Below, piece by piece: positions 49,101 to 59,784 of a stretch of DNA of 64,000 nucleotides. The stretch is taken from the NCBI GenBank assembly GCA_029204225.1, contig CM055092.1, positions 45,764,087 through 45,828,086 of the forward strand, written 5' to 3'. Position 1 is the stretch's first letter. Every line of letters begins with the position of its first letter. The position numbers and the translations under genes were made by a program. This DNA is from Diphasiastrum complanatum (lineage: Eukaryota; Streptophyta; Lycopodiopsida; Lycopodiales; Lycopodiaceae). The notes under the pieces were generated by a model. The model made no database searches and was not told where the DNA came from. It saw nothing but the letters and a program-made list of their open reading frames with translations.

Positions 49101-51251
49101 GTGTATATTGGCAAGATCAGCTTTAGCCAGCTTGGGTTTTTAAGTAGCTGATTCCATCAATTTGTATTTGTGAGGTAAGTTGTCCACCTATTTTGCTTCC
49201 TAGTCATCGTACTATGGTCACAGGTTTGAGTGTTTCAAACCAAGGATGTGTGGTGCACAAAATTCATGTCCTACATATACTCGAAACATTCAAAAGAAAT
49301 GTTTCTATTGAAAGTAATGGTCTGAAAGAATGTGTTGGACACCTTGGCTTTGGAACTTTCAGGTTGTATCTATTTTTGAATGGGATGTGTTCAAATTGAT
49401 GAGATTCAAACACCTCTTGCTCACAAATTGTTGTCAAAGATTAGGAAAATTACTTTGTATAACGACTTTCTACTGGTTCAATGCATTTTCTGAATAGCGT
49501 TGCTCAAGTTGCGGACTTATTATGCTTCAAATTTTTATGCCTTTGTATGATGATTTTGAAACTTATTACTGAGCTTCCACCGTACCTTCTGCAGTTTGTG
49601 AGAAAGTGGAGAGTAAGGGCCGTACAAATTACAACGAGGCAAGTTAGTCAATTTGATATCTATTTGCATCCCCCCCCCTCCCAAAGGAAAAAAGAAAAAG
49701 AAAACAACACACATGCTCTCCCTCACTCACTCACTGAATAGCAGGTTCAATTGTAATCATTTGAACAGGCTATCCGTTATTAAAATTCTACGACTTAAAG
49801 TAAAATTTAGGACTGAAGCTGGCTCTCATCAAACCTCCTAGCTTTTAAAATGCGTTGACATTCAATTAAGCTTTTGACTTGCAGGTGGCAGATGAATTAG
49901 TGGCAGAAATTGTCAGTCCAGAGAACCGACTTGTTGCTGCTGATCAGGTAACTGGTTTATCTATTGATGATAATCTCTTTGTTGGCCAGATGCCCTGTTT
50001 GAGTATCTTACTCTTCTCCTATTTATTCTAAATAGCTGTTCTTTTTCTATATGCCAGCAACAGTACGATGAGAAGAACATCAGAAGAAGAGTTTATGATG
50101 CTTTGAATGTCCTCATGGCTATGGATATAATCGCTAAAGAGAAGAAAGAAATCCAGTGGAAAGGTCTGCCGAGTAGTAGCTTCACTAGTATTGAAGAGCT
50201 GAAGGTGAATGATCTACATCAATTGCATGCTACATTTCCTGCTTGATTCTTCCAAAGCAGTTTCACTTCCATCCCCTTAAATTTTTTTTCCCTGGTATAT
50301 GTGACTTCTAAGATTTCGATAGCTAGAGAGTTCTGATCAGTATCAAAGCATCCATTTTATTTGCTAGTCAGAACGAATACGCGTACAATCAAGGATAGAA
50401 GACAAGGCTGCTTATCTTCGGGAGTTAGAAGGGCAGGTATAATCTGATACTTGGATGAATGGAGTATTTTGCCGTAGTCATATGTTGCAGATATATTCTA
50501 AAATCCTAATTGGAAGCTTCTCCAAATATGGTGCAACTGTCCTGAAGTATGATACTTTAAATCGTTAATAATTCTAGAGAGCTAACAAAAAAGCACTTTG
50601 TTGTTTGATGGAAGAAGAAGTTTGTTCTCTACTCTCAGTAAAGTTTAAGTGCATTTCAAAGAATCACATTTCTTTTCATTATCTAAATTCACTTAAGGCA
50701 CTTACGAATATGGTCTTACTACAATTGGAGTCCGTTACTTTTTATCTTCAGTTGCCACTTGAACAATGGTTTTAGAAAACATGTGGTGCTGAATGTCTGG
50801 TTCAATTTTACATGTATTTAAGGATTTCTTAGCTGCAGTGTGATCCTATCTGAGGGTAGCAATTTATCGCAAAAGCTAATAAGGTTTTCAGACCATTATC
50901 ACTGACATATTATAAGTAAAGTCTCTGAATGGACTATAATGTTGAATTTTGTTTTGAAAAGATGCTGTGTACCTGAATTATGGAGCTTAGAATTTTTTTG
51001 TTTCTGGTTTGAAGCTTATAGGAATCCAAGAACTTGTCCAACGGAACCAGAACTTGTATCATGGCATGGGAAGTGTCCCGGATAAGAGAGTGGCTCTTCC
51101 CTTTATCCTGGTGCAGGTGGTGACTATTCTTATTCGCATAATAATTTTCATTCTAGCAAAGTTTCTAGTGTGCATCCCTTTTATGTGATAGCCTTGGTTT
51201 TGATTTTTTGGTCCCCCTTTGATTGTTCATGGATGTAGAAAAACTTGTCTA

Positions 51252-51315
<64 letters not shown>

Positions 51316-52730
51316 TTTATTAACGTCTTTTCCATGCCAAAAGGCGTATAAGACGAACAAGTACATCAGATAGGGTGGCACCAAGACGGAGCAATGCCGT
51401 CAAACAACATAACTAAAATCAAACTAACCAAGAAGAGAATAATGTCCAGGATTATATGGTACGAAGACCATTTACAGATTCAACTGGGCATCTCTTCAGT
51501 GCTCTAACTCTCTCCCAACTCTGAACAATCTCAGATATCTCATTATTAGCAACAAGTTTAATATCTACAAATCGAATGATACCATCCTTGTAGATCAACC
51601 GCTTTCCATTCGTTTGAGCCTCCCATTTTGCTTTTTTCCATTCTTGAACCTTAATGAAAGTAAGTTCTTCATCCAGGTATGTCCTGGTATCCCGCAATGT
51701 AGATCTCTTCCCTAGCACTTCATGACGACCAGTTGCGGATGCAAAGCGTATGACAAGAGTACCTAGATCCTTCTTAGGCCGCCATGCAGTATCCATATCT
51801 TTGTGGTGATGTTGAAGACTCTCTTCAAGAAACGTATTAGCTTCACCCACAACATCATGGGAGTTCGTAATACCTCTGACTCGGACATTAAGAGCCTTTT
51901 GCTCTCGCAAACGGCTCTCGGTGAACGTAGCTAAGATAAATGAAGATGGAGGTGGTAGAACAGCAGTATTAGGACCTTTAAGCACATCTGCCCAAGATCG
52001 GACAGCGGTATGATGCTGTTCCACTTGACTTTCAAGTTGTTGGATCTTAGTTGAAGTAGTCGAATGAGAGGAAGCTTCGATTTTGGTAGCTGCAACTTCT
52101 TTCTTGAGATGATCGATAGACAATTCTAGTTTCTGAAGATGAGATTGCACATACATGGATCATAGCTTCAAGAGAAGAAAGTTTTTCTTGATGGTTGTTG
52201 AGATATTTATAGGAACGTAACTGATATGCACGAATGACGGAGATCATAAGGGCTGGAGGCAGAAGTGATTCCTCTTCTGGGGTATTCGGGGTCAAAGGAT
52301 GAGCTATAATGGATTCACTATTAGCAAGAATAGGATCTAACGTAGAGATAGGGATTGCAAGTGGAATAGAAGGTGAAGGTGGGTCTGAAATGGAAGAAGA
52401 AGACGAAGCAGATGAAGAAGACGAAGCAGTGTTGGAAGGAAGAGCAAAAGCCCCTTTACGGTGAGGCATCTCAGGCAGATGTTTGTTAAGATAGTGTAGC
52501 GTTGGCTAGGCCCAGATCTGCGAGCAAACAACGATGGCAGTCAGGCAGATAAAAGTCTGATCCGATCAGGTGCTGATAGTGCTGATAGGGCCAGATCCGC
52601 GAGCTACTCAGATGGCGCTGGCAGATGGGGGCAGCGATCACCATGGCGATGGGGGAGGGCACACCTGCGAGCAGCAGAACCTCAACGGTGGGCACCAGCG
52701 ATGGCAGATCTGCAAGCAGAGCGCCATCGC

Positions 52731-52793
<63 letters not shown>

Positions 52794-55700
52794 CTTTTAA
52801 TGTCTTTAGCATACCAACAGGACCCAGGTACATAAAATTGAAAAGTACATATCAAGTATGTGACATAACAAGGGAGTGTATAAAATGTCTGCAAAGGAAC
52901 TAGTGAACTGAATAGACCTAAGCGTAAACATCATGAATCAAGCAAGTTAAATGAAGAAGGATAAGCTACTAGACTAGAAAATCATAATGTAACCAGGATA
53001 ACCAATATAAACAATGTAACTCATATGTCACAATAGGACTAAGCAGTGAGTCCAGGAGGACAAAAGAATGAAGTGATGGTGGTGATAGACGTGCTAGTGA
53101 TTGTTTACCGATCTGGTATGTCTAGATGATTGTCTTTGAGCACTTGGAAGTGGAGGACGTGGGACAAGATGGTGAAGTGTGTGGCCTATTATGTGATGTG
53201 TAGGCTGTTTGAACTATTGCTGAGTGGCAATATCTGCCTCATTTTCAGAACCCACTTCAGCCTCATAGTCCTATTGTGTATGATGGAAGAGTGAGGTGAT
53301 GGGAGACTGCACCAAATCACGGTCACTAGTGGAGTAGGTATTTCTGATAGTGCTCCTTAATCGAAACATCTCTTTGATCATCAAGGCAACAAATCTTTGG
53401 TTTGCATAGATGGAGTGCCATATTGCTGGTTGATCTCCAAAAAGGTGATAGCATCTCCCATGAATCTCACAGTGGATGAAGATAAAATACTCCTCTGTCT
53501 CATTAATCCCCCTGAAGCACATCTGGCAAATCCTACCCTCACAAGGAACCCCCCATCTCTATTTGTAATTGATTTGAGGAAACTTGAAGCCATCCTAGGG
53601 TGATCCAGAAACTGTGAAATAGCCCAGAGTCCAAGTAGGCCGGTAGTGTGCAAAATCCAGCCGTATCCATGTCCAGAAACTATGTCCTGTAAAAGTCCAC
53701 TTTGACTTTAGAGGGGCCCAACAATATCTGCTGAATGTAAGGTTTGTAGATGAATTGTTGTGTAGTCATGCAAAAACCTGTGGGGAAGTGAGAGATAAAT
53801 ATGCCAAATGTGCTCAAGATCCTGGAGGTGTGTGCATTTCAAGAAGGATGGTATCCCTTCTCAGAAAGTGCAAGAGATGAGGTTAGTGCCAACCATGGAT
53901 AACAGCCCGTACTAGAACTCGAAGATCCAAACGAGGTGACTCGTTGTATATACAGTCTAAAGATGGCCTTCATTTGGGTAGGGGTTACTGCAAACTCTGC
54001 CAGGATAATGGGATGTGGGATTGAGGGATTGGAATTATGCGTGATAACATGGATGTCTGGAGATGTGAAAATCTGGCCCAAGTTGTAAGTCTAGTACATA
54101 TCTTTGAAGCGTATAAAGTTGTGGGTGTGACAAGGGTGTAGAAGAGACGATACTTACTTTGGGAGTCTCCTTTATGTCATCTAAAACAAAGTCGCTCCAG
54201 CGAGGATTGGCCCTTCCCTAGTCGGCAAGAGGTTTTTGGTCTCATGTTGAATATGGGGCTTGAGAATAGCACACCCGAGTATGTATAAGAGGAAGCAGTC
54301 TCGAGAAGCTGATCATCTAGTGTGAGAATTTGTCTTTGCATGAAGGAGTGAGCTGTATTAAAGACCATGACCTTGGTTTGGTATACATTCACCTCCAAAC
54401 CATGGGTGCAACAAAAGTAAAGAAGAGTATCAATTTGCTGCTGCAAGCCTTCCTTAGTTGGGGAAAGCAAGACCACATCATTTGCATATTGTAGAATACA
54501 AATTAGAATCTCATCCGGCTTACATCCTTGACCACCATCCTAACCAATGACATGCTCCAGCTCATCAATGAAGAGGTTGAAGAGTGTGGGTGAGAGTGAG
54601 CATTCTAACTTCACTGCAACAGTGGTAATAGCTTGGATTCCTCAATAAGTGACTTGAGGATGAGAACATGGTCTAAAGTGGAGTGATGTGACCTGAAGCC
54701 TGCCTGTCCAAGAGCATGTAATTGACAAGATTCTGCTTCACCATTGACAACTACCTAGAGAATAGAACCCTAGAGCCTAGCCATGACTTGTGCAATCATG
54801 GTGGTGTAACAGTTTTCCAGCCACATGGGATCACCACTTTTGTGGATAGGATGTATGATGTTGGTACACCAAGAGGTAGGAAAAGCAATAGTGACAATAC
54901 TATTGAGAAGATTGGCCATGATAGGGGATAGGATATCCATGGCACGTAAGCTTCAAGGTCTTCTATATCTCTAACATAGTTGCTTTTAGGTCCTACACTA
55001 GGGATCCAAGACTAGGCAACTGAACCAAGGAAACAAAGGGAATCGGATGGTGGATAAACCAACCCAACCAAACCTAGATTGATCGGATCTAGCCCCCAAG
55101 CTATGGATCAATCAAGCTCAATAGGAGAGAGGGATCACACCAACAACATGTAGCTAAAATCACCAAATTCAAGCATACACTAGTGAGAGCCCTATGGGTA
55201 TACTTATACCCTCCAAGGCCCATCCACCACTATTAGTGAACTGTGACACCTCACTGGACACATCAACAGCCTAACTGGGCCACCTCATCCATTTCTCCTA
55301 TGAGTCACTGTTAGATCCATACCAATTCACCATCTTGAGTTTTAGGCCTCCAACCATTAATAATGACTCTAATTCCATGAGGGCCTCATTATCAAAATTA
55401 ATTCACGGGTCAAGGTAGGCCTACCGACCCCCTTATTCAAGTTTTGTCCTCAGAACTTAAAGTTAGAAGGCTACCTTCCTGTTTCCAAGAGTCATCATCG
55501 GTTCAACAAATATTTGAGCCAAATCAAAAGCCTTCGCGGTGGTCTGTACTGGAATAAACGTAGCCAATTTTGTAAGACTGTCGACAACTACTCAAATTGC
55601 ATCATTTTGTTTATTCGTCCACGGTAACCCAACCACGAAATCCATCGAAATACTATCCCATTTCTTATTAGGGATATTCAATGGATGAACATACCACTTT

Positions 55701-58700
55701 CAAGTCCTATACTAGGGATCCAAGACTAGGCAACTGAACCGAGGAAACAAAGGGAATCAGATGGTGGATAATCCAACCCAACCAACCTAGATCGATCGGA
55801 TCTAGCCCCCAAGCTATGGATCAATCAAGCTCAATAGGAGATAGAGGGATCACGCCAGTAGCATGTAGCGACAATCACCAAAATCAAGCTTACACTAGTG
55901 AGAGCCCTATGGGTATACTTATACCCTCCAAGGCCCATCCATCGCTAGTAGCGAACTGTGAAATCTCACTGGACACATCAATAGCCTCTAACTGGGCCAC
56001 CTCATCCACTTCTCCTACGAGTCACTGTTAGACCCATACCAATCCATGATCTTGAGTTTTAAGCCTCGAACCATTAATAATGACGTTAATTCCATGAGGG
56101 CCCCAACCCCTCATACTCATAATTAACTTACGGGTTGAGGTATGCCTATTGACCTCCTTATGGGATAATAATTTGAGATAAGTCCATATGTGGGCATGAC
56201 AATTATATTTTAGTTGGTCAATGGTGTCATGTGCCATGTGTAAGTGAACAAAGAAAACTCAGAACGTCTAGAATGGATAGTGGTAGGTGAAGTGGGTATA
56301 GTGTAGATAGTGGTTGCATAATGGGTCCAAGCATAGAGGTCAGTCATTTTCTTTTTTTGGGGGGGGGGGGGGGGTTACTTGGGAGGAATTTCCTTCAGAG
56401 AGATCTTGAAGAAGAACTATATAATAGGTTGTTTTTATCATCATCCTGCACCTCTTTAGGGTTGAAGTGGCACAAGATGAAGTGGAAGCCATGGCCCATG
56501 GCGCTCTCAACTTATTTAATAGCCTGTGTGATGCCTTGCATTTATAACCCCTCCTCTATATCCAACTTTCTTAGCTCTCAATACAAGTTTATGATCCTCA
56601 TCTCACATCCCCTCTATTTGCAACGATGTTAGTTGTAGCTTCTCATACCCTCTTGTTGAACTAATTATGAGCATGTAGGTTAAAGTGTATACCGACCAAG
56701 ATCTCTAGGGTAAATGGATTTAACTTGTTTCTCCTCTTGACGTAGCCAAGGAGAAAGTGTTCCAATTTTTTCTCGCAAGGACAAGTTGTACTCCCTTGGT
56801 TCAAATTCCTAATCGCCAGCTTGGTTAACTCAGGTGCGGATGCTCTAAAGTACTCCCACCATCGTACACGCTTTTGCCTTCACAATTGCAATTGTGCCAC
56901 CACCTTGCCCATATAAGTATATTTTTAACTGTTATATCAATTGTTCTTTCTTATTAGTAGTTCCATTTGGACATCTCTCCACAATAGTTTTCCATCCTTT
57001 GTGAACTCGTGTGGTAGATTCTTGAATGATACCCAACCATTGTGGATATAAAGAGACCACTTAATGTTATGGAGGCAAAGCCCCTCACATTCCTCAAGCA
57101 ATCACACGTACTAAAGACGAGTCAAAGTAAGTTCATAATCTCATACCCTCAAATTTTTCAATCATGTGATTCATTAGCTCGTACACAAAACCCGTAGTGG
57201 CTCCCCCTGTGTCATCATAGTAGCTTCATGGGAATCTTTACCTCCTATCAAAAGGAGGGTCTAGAATAGTATCCTCAACATCTCTCCTCACTTGTGTTGA
57301 TGCCAACCTATTTGTGTTTCGCCGCAAGGCTAATCGTACGCAACAAGAGTGTTTCTCAGACGACCTTAATACCTCATGTTTGTTCCCCTTCCATTGCAAA
57401 TCTAAAACTCTTTGAGGAGATATGATGAATGTATCTATTTTATGTGCCTTTTGCAAGACAACAACCACTGAATCCACCCAATCCAAGTTGCTAATATTCT
57501 CAAACGACAGATTGAAACAATGGCAAGTGTAACAAGTTAAGAAAATCTAGGAAAACTCCAACATTTCACCTGCATGCAAACAATTGGAGGCATTGTCCAA
57601 TCACAAGTCAGGCTACAATTTTTTTCTTGGTACCTCCTCAGTGATTGTTGTCGAATGTTGAAAGATCTACTCTCGTCTTTGTCAATCCACTAGCATCCAC
57701 ACTGCTTGATAGAAAGGAACCATAACCAGTTGTACCAACAAACTTTATGATAGACCTTTTACATCTGTTCGTCCAACCATCACAAACTATCATGCATTTT
57801 TACCATGTTCACCGTATATTAACCACTTGTAGCTCCTTAAGCAAGTGTGACTCCTTTCACAATTCATTCATTCTCTTATGGTTTCTTAATTATGGGCTTC
57901 TACCGATGTATCAATAGATACTCGCATTTTCTTGGATGAAGACCTAACTTTCATACAAGTACAAGAACGGAAATAGGCCCGCCAGAAAGCAAAAGAGTTG
58001 GGGAAACATCTCATTTACAGAGAAACGATAATACGTTTCGTAGAAAATAGAGTTAAAGAGGTAGTGGAGACTGTAGTAGTAGAGTTAGAGAAATGAGGAG
58101 TTTTCAGTTCATTTGTAAATGGTCATAGTACCATAATTCCCTTGAACTATTTATCTCCTCATAGGTTTTTTAAAGAGTACTTTTAGTTAGTAGTTTTAGT
58201 TTTAGACTGATGATCTGTCTTGGTGGAACACACTTGATATGTACTTCCTTGGTCTTATATGCGTTTTGGCATGGAAAAGAAGTTAATACATCTTCTTCTT
58301 CTTGTTCTTCTTCTTCCTGCAACACTCAACATATCTTAAGAGTATCTACTTTGATTTACTTCAAGGTAAATGCATTAACATAACGAAACTTTCTAGATGC
58401 AATGTGAGATTTGCTTCTCTTTGCTATAGGCCATGAATTATCAACAAGATTAAGAGATATGCATCCCATGAGCTCATAAGACAGTAAAAGATGAAGACAG
58501 AAGGAGAAACACTGGTGCAGAGAGTTTGGCACACAGAAGCTTGGTGAGCTTGAGACTATGTGAGAGGAATGAACATCAATGGCAAGTCATAAAGTGGAAG
58601 ATCCCTACAAGATTTGTGATAGAGTTACCTACAATGAATTCTAGGACTGAATAACATAAACTGAAGTCTTCGTAGTGAGTACTCTATAGATACTACTATC

Positions 58701-59784
58701 TTGGGAACCTCAAAGGAACGTTTTTTTGTTGGAACTCTAGTTAGGGAAAATACTACTCCAAATAGAAAAGTGGCCTGCCTATCTACGAGTGACTACTCTA
58801 TATGTGCTATCTTGGGAACTCTAAAGAAACCTTCGAGGAAGCTCCAGTTAGGGCAAATAATAATTGAAATAGAAAAGTGGCCTGCATGTCTATGAGCTAC
58901 CTGTCTGAAGACAAGGGCTGATATCAACTGTGCTCCATAGCATGCTACAGAAAAACAATAACTGACCTTATTCATCCCAAACATACCAATGCCACTTAAG
59001 TTCCTTGTCAGAAACCGTACGTTGAGGTTGTAGTTGTATTCTGGAAAACTTAAAGCAAGCAGTTTCACCCTTTGACAAGTCTTTTCATTGTGGAAATAGG
59101 AGAGACATGGTTAGCATGTGCGGCCACGTCCCCCTCTCTCCTATATTTCTGTCTCTCTAACATTTCATCCGGAAATGTTGCCCACTGCAGACTCGCCCGC
59201 ATGCAACGGTTGAAGTTGAAATTTCAGAAGATATGCAACTTGTCCATTTCGATTTTAACAGGTAAGCAGCTAGGACAGACTCAGATTGGGTAAAGATAAC
59301 AAATATAAAGATCTAGGAGCTGCTGCATTCTGTAAATGGTTGCATGGGATATGGGTTCACAAACTGGCTCAGTCCTTTTGCCAGTGTTAATGTATTTTCT
59401 CAATTTACTTGATTTCAAGTTTCATTATGACCTTTGTTTGCTGCTGCTGATATAAGCTAATGTGGCATTGCAATATGTTTATAAATTGGCTGCAGTTCAC
59501 CTTTTGAACTACATGATGATGCTTATGTACTGAAGTCCATGAAGTCTAGTCAGCAGCTACATACATATGAACCTGAAATGGGTTATCATGAAGCTGCAGA
59601 GGAGGATTGTTGTGCTTCACCATCGAACTACGTTACTCCCTATACCAGCTCACATTCTCCAACAACAAGCTTATCTGCTCAGTATAAATCATCAGGTATT
59701 CCTGAGAAAGTACCCATCTCTCCACCAGTGCCTGGTATTTTAAAGGCTCGTGCCAAACAAGATCACATGACTCAATTTCTATAA
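45861..59784 (+). CDS. DPB: DP transcription factor, dimerisation partner of E2F (DPB-like)
   Basis: Ten coding exons join in phase: about 45861-46130, 48545-48701, 49020-49096, 49595-49638, 49885-49947, 50058-50204, 50368-50436, 51015-51116, 59191-59261, 59496-59784. A Ser/Gly-rich N-terminus is followed by basic KKKRGQR, then the winged-helix domain ([47 protein letters not shown] with the RRVYD DNA-contact motif). A short coiled-coil region comes next, then the DP block [20 protein letters not shown] and [18 protein letters not shown]. The product, about 430 residues, binds E2F proteins and DNA in the nucleus at G1/S genes. The [16 protein letters not shown] and LVQTRPHA wording favours DPB over DPA. 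The start codon is unresolved: exon 1 has no in-frame Met. One intron uses a GC donor and one is about 8.1 kb. Confidence 0.93.
46131..48544. other. DP intron 1 (2.4 kb)
   Basis: GT donor at 46131 and CAG acceptor ending at 48544. It carries a decayed minus-strand retroelement fragment at about 46950-48060 and otherwise no recognisable gene. Confidence 0.6.
46950..48060 (-). pseudogene. decayed gypsy-type gag-protease fragment in DP intron 1
   Basis: Minus-strand frames include a basic stretch ([18 protein letters not shown]) and a protease-like site [15 protein letters not shown] where DTGSS is usual, followed by [20 protein letters not shown] and [10 protein letters not shown], as in Ty3-gypsy protease. 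Frames on both sides are full of stops. It is too decayed for a clade call. Confidence 0.55.
49639..49884 (+). other. DP GC-AG intron
   Basis: The exon end AACGAG is followed by GCAAGT, and the intron ends TTGCAG before GTGGCAGATGAA. Reading through would meet TAG after two codons. Splicing at GC restores the conserved [12 protein letters not shown] junction. AG/GCAAGT is the standard context of GC donors. Confidence 0.93.
51257..52735 (-). mobile_element. LINE-A: ORF1-only LINE copy
   Basis: On the minus strand: a GC-rich 5' region (52735-52480), ORF1 in two overlapping frames (52469-52047 and 52156-51452), a 3' UTR of about 140 bp and a (CT)n tail (seen as GA at about 51257-51312). The ORF1 product shows a short heptad-like region ([19 protein letters not shown]), then [11 protein letters not shown], an RRM-like part ([40 protein letters not shown]) and an L1 ORF1p-type C-terminal domain ([20 protein letters not shown]). 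ORF2 (endonuclease and RT) is absent between ORF1 and the 3' UTR. Confidence 0.75.
52736..54950 (-). mobile_element. LINE-B: 5'-truncated LINE with ORF2 reverse transcriptase
   Basis: Minus strand. RT pieces: [20 protein letters not shown] near 54830-54900; [20 protein letters not shown] and [18 protein letters not shown] (54420-54610, the YADD site changed to YAND); [17 protein letters not shown]. Downstream lie [14 protein letters not shown] and [20 protein letters not shown], the zf-RVT type C-terminus of plant LINE ORF2. Several frame breaks are present. The 3' UTR leads to a (CT)n tail (GA at about 52736-52790). Confidence 0.85.
54988..56161. repeat. direct repeats of about 450 bp flanking a gypsy integrase fragment
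   Basis: Copies at about 54988-55436 and 55702-56161 share CTAGGGATCCAAGACTAGGC, GAGAGCCCTATGGGTATACT, GGACACATCAAYAGCC and CATTAATAATGAC. The 265 bp between them read on the minus strand as Ty3-gypsy integrase ([37 protein letters not shown]). They may be LTRs of a deletion derivative, but clear TG/CA ends were not found. Confidence 0.75.
55437..55701 (-). pseudogene. Ty3-gypsy integrase core fragment
   Basis: Minus strand: [35 protein letters not shown], stop, [26 protein letters not shown]. This covers the first catalytic Asp region of a gypsy integrase. Only this fragment remains. Confidence 0.82.
56359..56375. repeat. poly-G run
   Basis: About 17 consecutive G after a T run. It could be an assembly-sensitive homopolymer. 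Confidence 0.9.
56660..57870 (-). pseudogene. hAT transposase relic (DUF659 and dimerisation region)
   Basis: Minus strand: [20 protein letters not shown] and [20 protein letters not shown] near 57650-57810 (DUF659 catalytic Asp region), [15 protein letters not shown] and [20 protein letters not shown] with PQRVLDLQ (57400-57620), and the C-terminal dimerisation motif [20 protein letters not shown] ... CEKKLEHF ... KRRNKLNP near 56700-56860. Several stops are present and no terminal repeats were found. Confidence 0.8.
57930..58310 (+). mobile_element. LINE-C: 5'-truncated ORF1-only LINE copy
   Basis: Plus strand: ORF1 C-terminus [15 protein letters not shown], stop, [20 protein letters not shown], then directly the same 3' UTR as LINE-A (GTAAATGGTC, GTACCATAAT, TTTTGGCATGGAAAAGA, GTTAATA). 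It ends in a TTC-rich tail at about 58287-58317 instead of poly-A. ORF2 is absent, as in LINE-A. Confidence 0.75.

Larger units (their letters stand above)
51117..59190 (+). other. DP intron of about 8.1 kb loaded with transposons
   Basis: GTGGTG donor after VALPFILVQ and CTGCAG acceptor before [10 protein letters not shown], both phase 0. It contains LINE copies at 51257-52735, 52736-54950 and 57930-58310, a duplicated block at 54988-56161 around a gypsy integrase piece, a hAT relic at 56660-57870 and long GA tracts. All coding relics before 57,900 lie on the strand opposite to DP. Confidence 0.93.

Noticed and set aside
52486-52903. Overlapping open frames on both strands around the GA tract at 52736-52794
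   Set aside because: They are driven by the microsatellite and the GC-rich LINE 5' region, and each is incompatible with the LINE reading on the minus strand.
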